Assembly (NCBI GenBank): GCA_964604875.1
Contig: CAZSAC010000061.1
Coordinates: 1 to 6,276, forward strand
Length of the DNA: 6,276 nucleotides
Direction: 5' to 3'
Source: JAVVSR01 sp964604875
GTDB lineage: Bacteria; Bacillota; Clostridia; Christensenellales; CAG-917
A program made the translations under genes and the position numbers. Positions 6,243 to 6,276 of this stretch are shown piece after piece. The notes beneath the pieces are model-generated. The model had not been told where the DNA came from and ran no database searches. It was given only the letters and a program-made list of their open reading frames with translations. The stretch's first letter is position 1. The number at the start of each line of letters is the position of its first letter.

Positions 6243-6276
6243 ATTATAATCGCTACATATAATACGGCTATATAAG

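Noticed and set aside
1..6276. A new defence, mobile or biosynthetic system
   Set aside because: All six genes belong to well-known chromosomal families in a conserved order, with no transposase, integrase, toxin-antitoxin, direct repeat array or change in base composition.

Overview
The window looks like an ordinary chromosomal core region of an anaerobic, low-GC Bacillota (Clostridia-type) bacterium. The DNA is A+T-rich, ribosome binding sites are GGAGG-like, and all six genes lie on the + strand. The gene order rpsO - pnp - YlxY-like deacetylase homologue - M16 peptidase matches, as I recall it, the Bacillus subtilis order rpsO-pnpA-ylxY-mlpA. The upstream gene is an oxygen-independent haem-pathway radical SAM protein (HemZ), which fits an anaerobe. 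Nothing indicates a mobile element, CRISPR array, phage or tRNA/rRNA gene.

Layout: 2-1114 is the 3' part of hemZ, cut by the left edge. 1115-1261 holds a strong sigma-A-type promoter and a structured leader for rpsO. 1262-1525 is rpsO, followed by a strong intrinsic terminator at 1532-1558. The terminator's T-tract runs straight into a TTGACA box that probably starts the pnp promoter. 1641-3725 is pnp (polynucleotide phosphorylase), again closed by a strong terminator at 3746-3779. 3824-4543 is a membrane-anchored YlxY-like polysaccharide deacetylase homologue lacking canonical catalytic residues. 4544-4604 carries a promoter whose -10 box sits inside a perfect 10-bp inverted repeat. 4605-5864 encodes an M16 zinc peptidase, and 5868-6242, three bases downstream, an all-alpha dUTPase/MazG-like nucleotide pyrophosphatase. 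The last 34 bases hold no gene.

How the genes relate: rpsO and pnp serve translation and RNA turnover but are insulated by a terminator, each with its own promoter. The deacetylase homologue, M16 peptidase and pyrophosphatase are not an obvious pathway. The last two are clearly cotranscribed. The linkage is best read as conserved synteny rather than a dedicated system. I did not find a convincing new multi-gene system. The most interesting signals are regulatory: a possible S15-responsive switch in the rpsO leader with a perfect anti-Shine-Dalgarno, and the operator-like palindrome over the M16 promoter.
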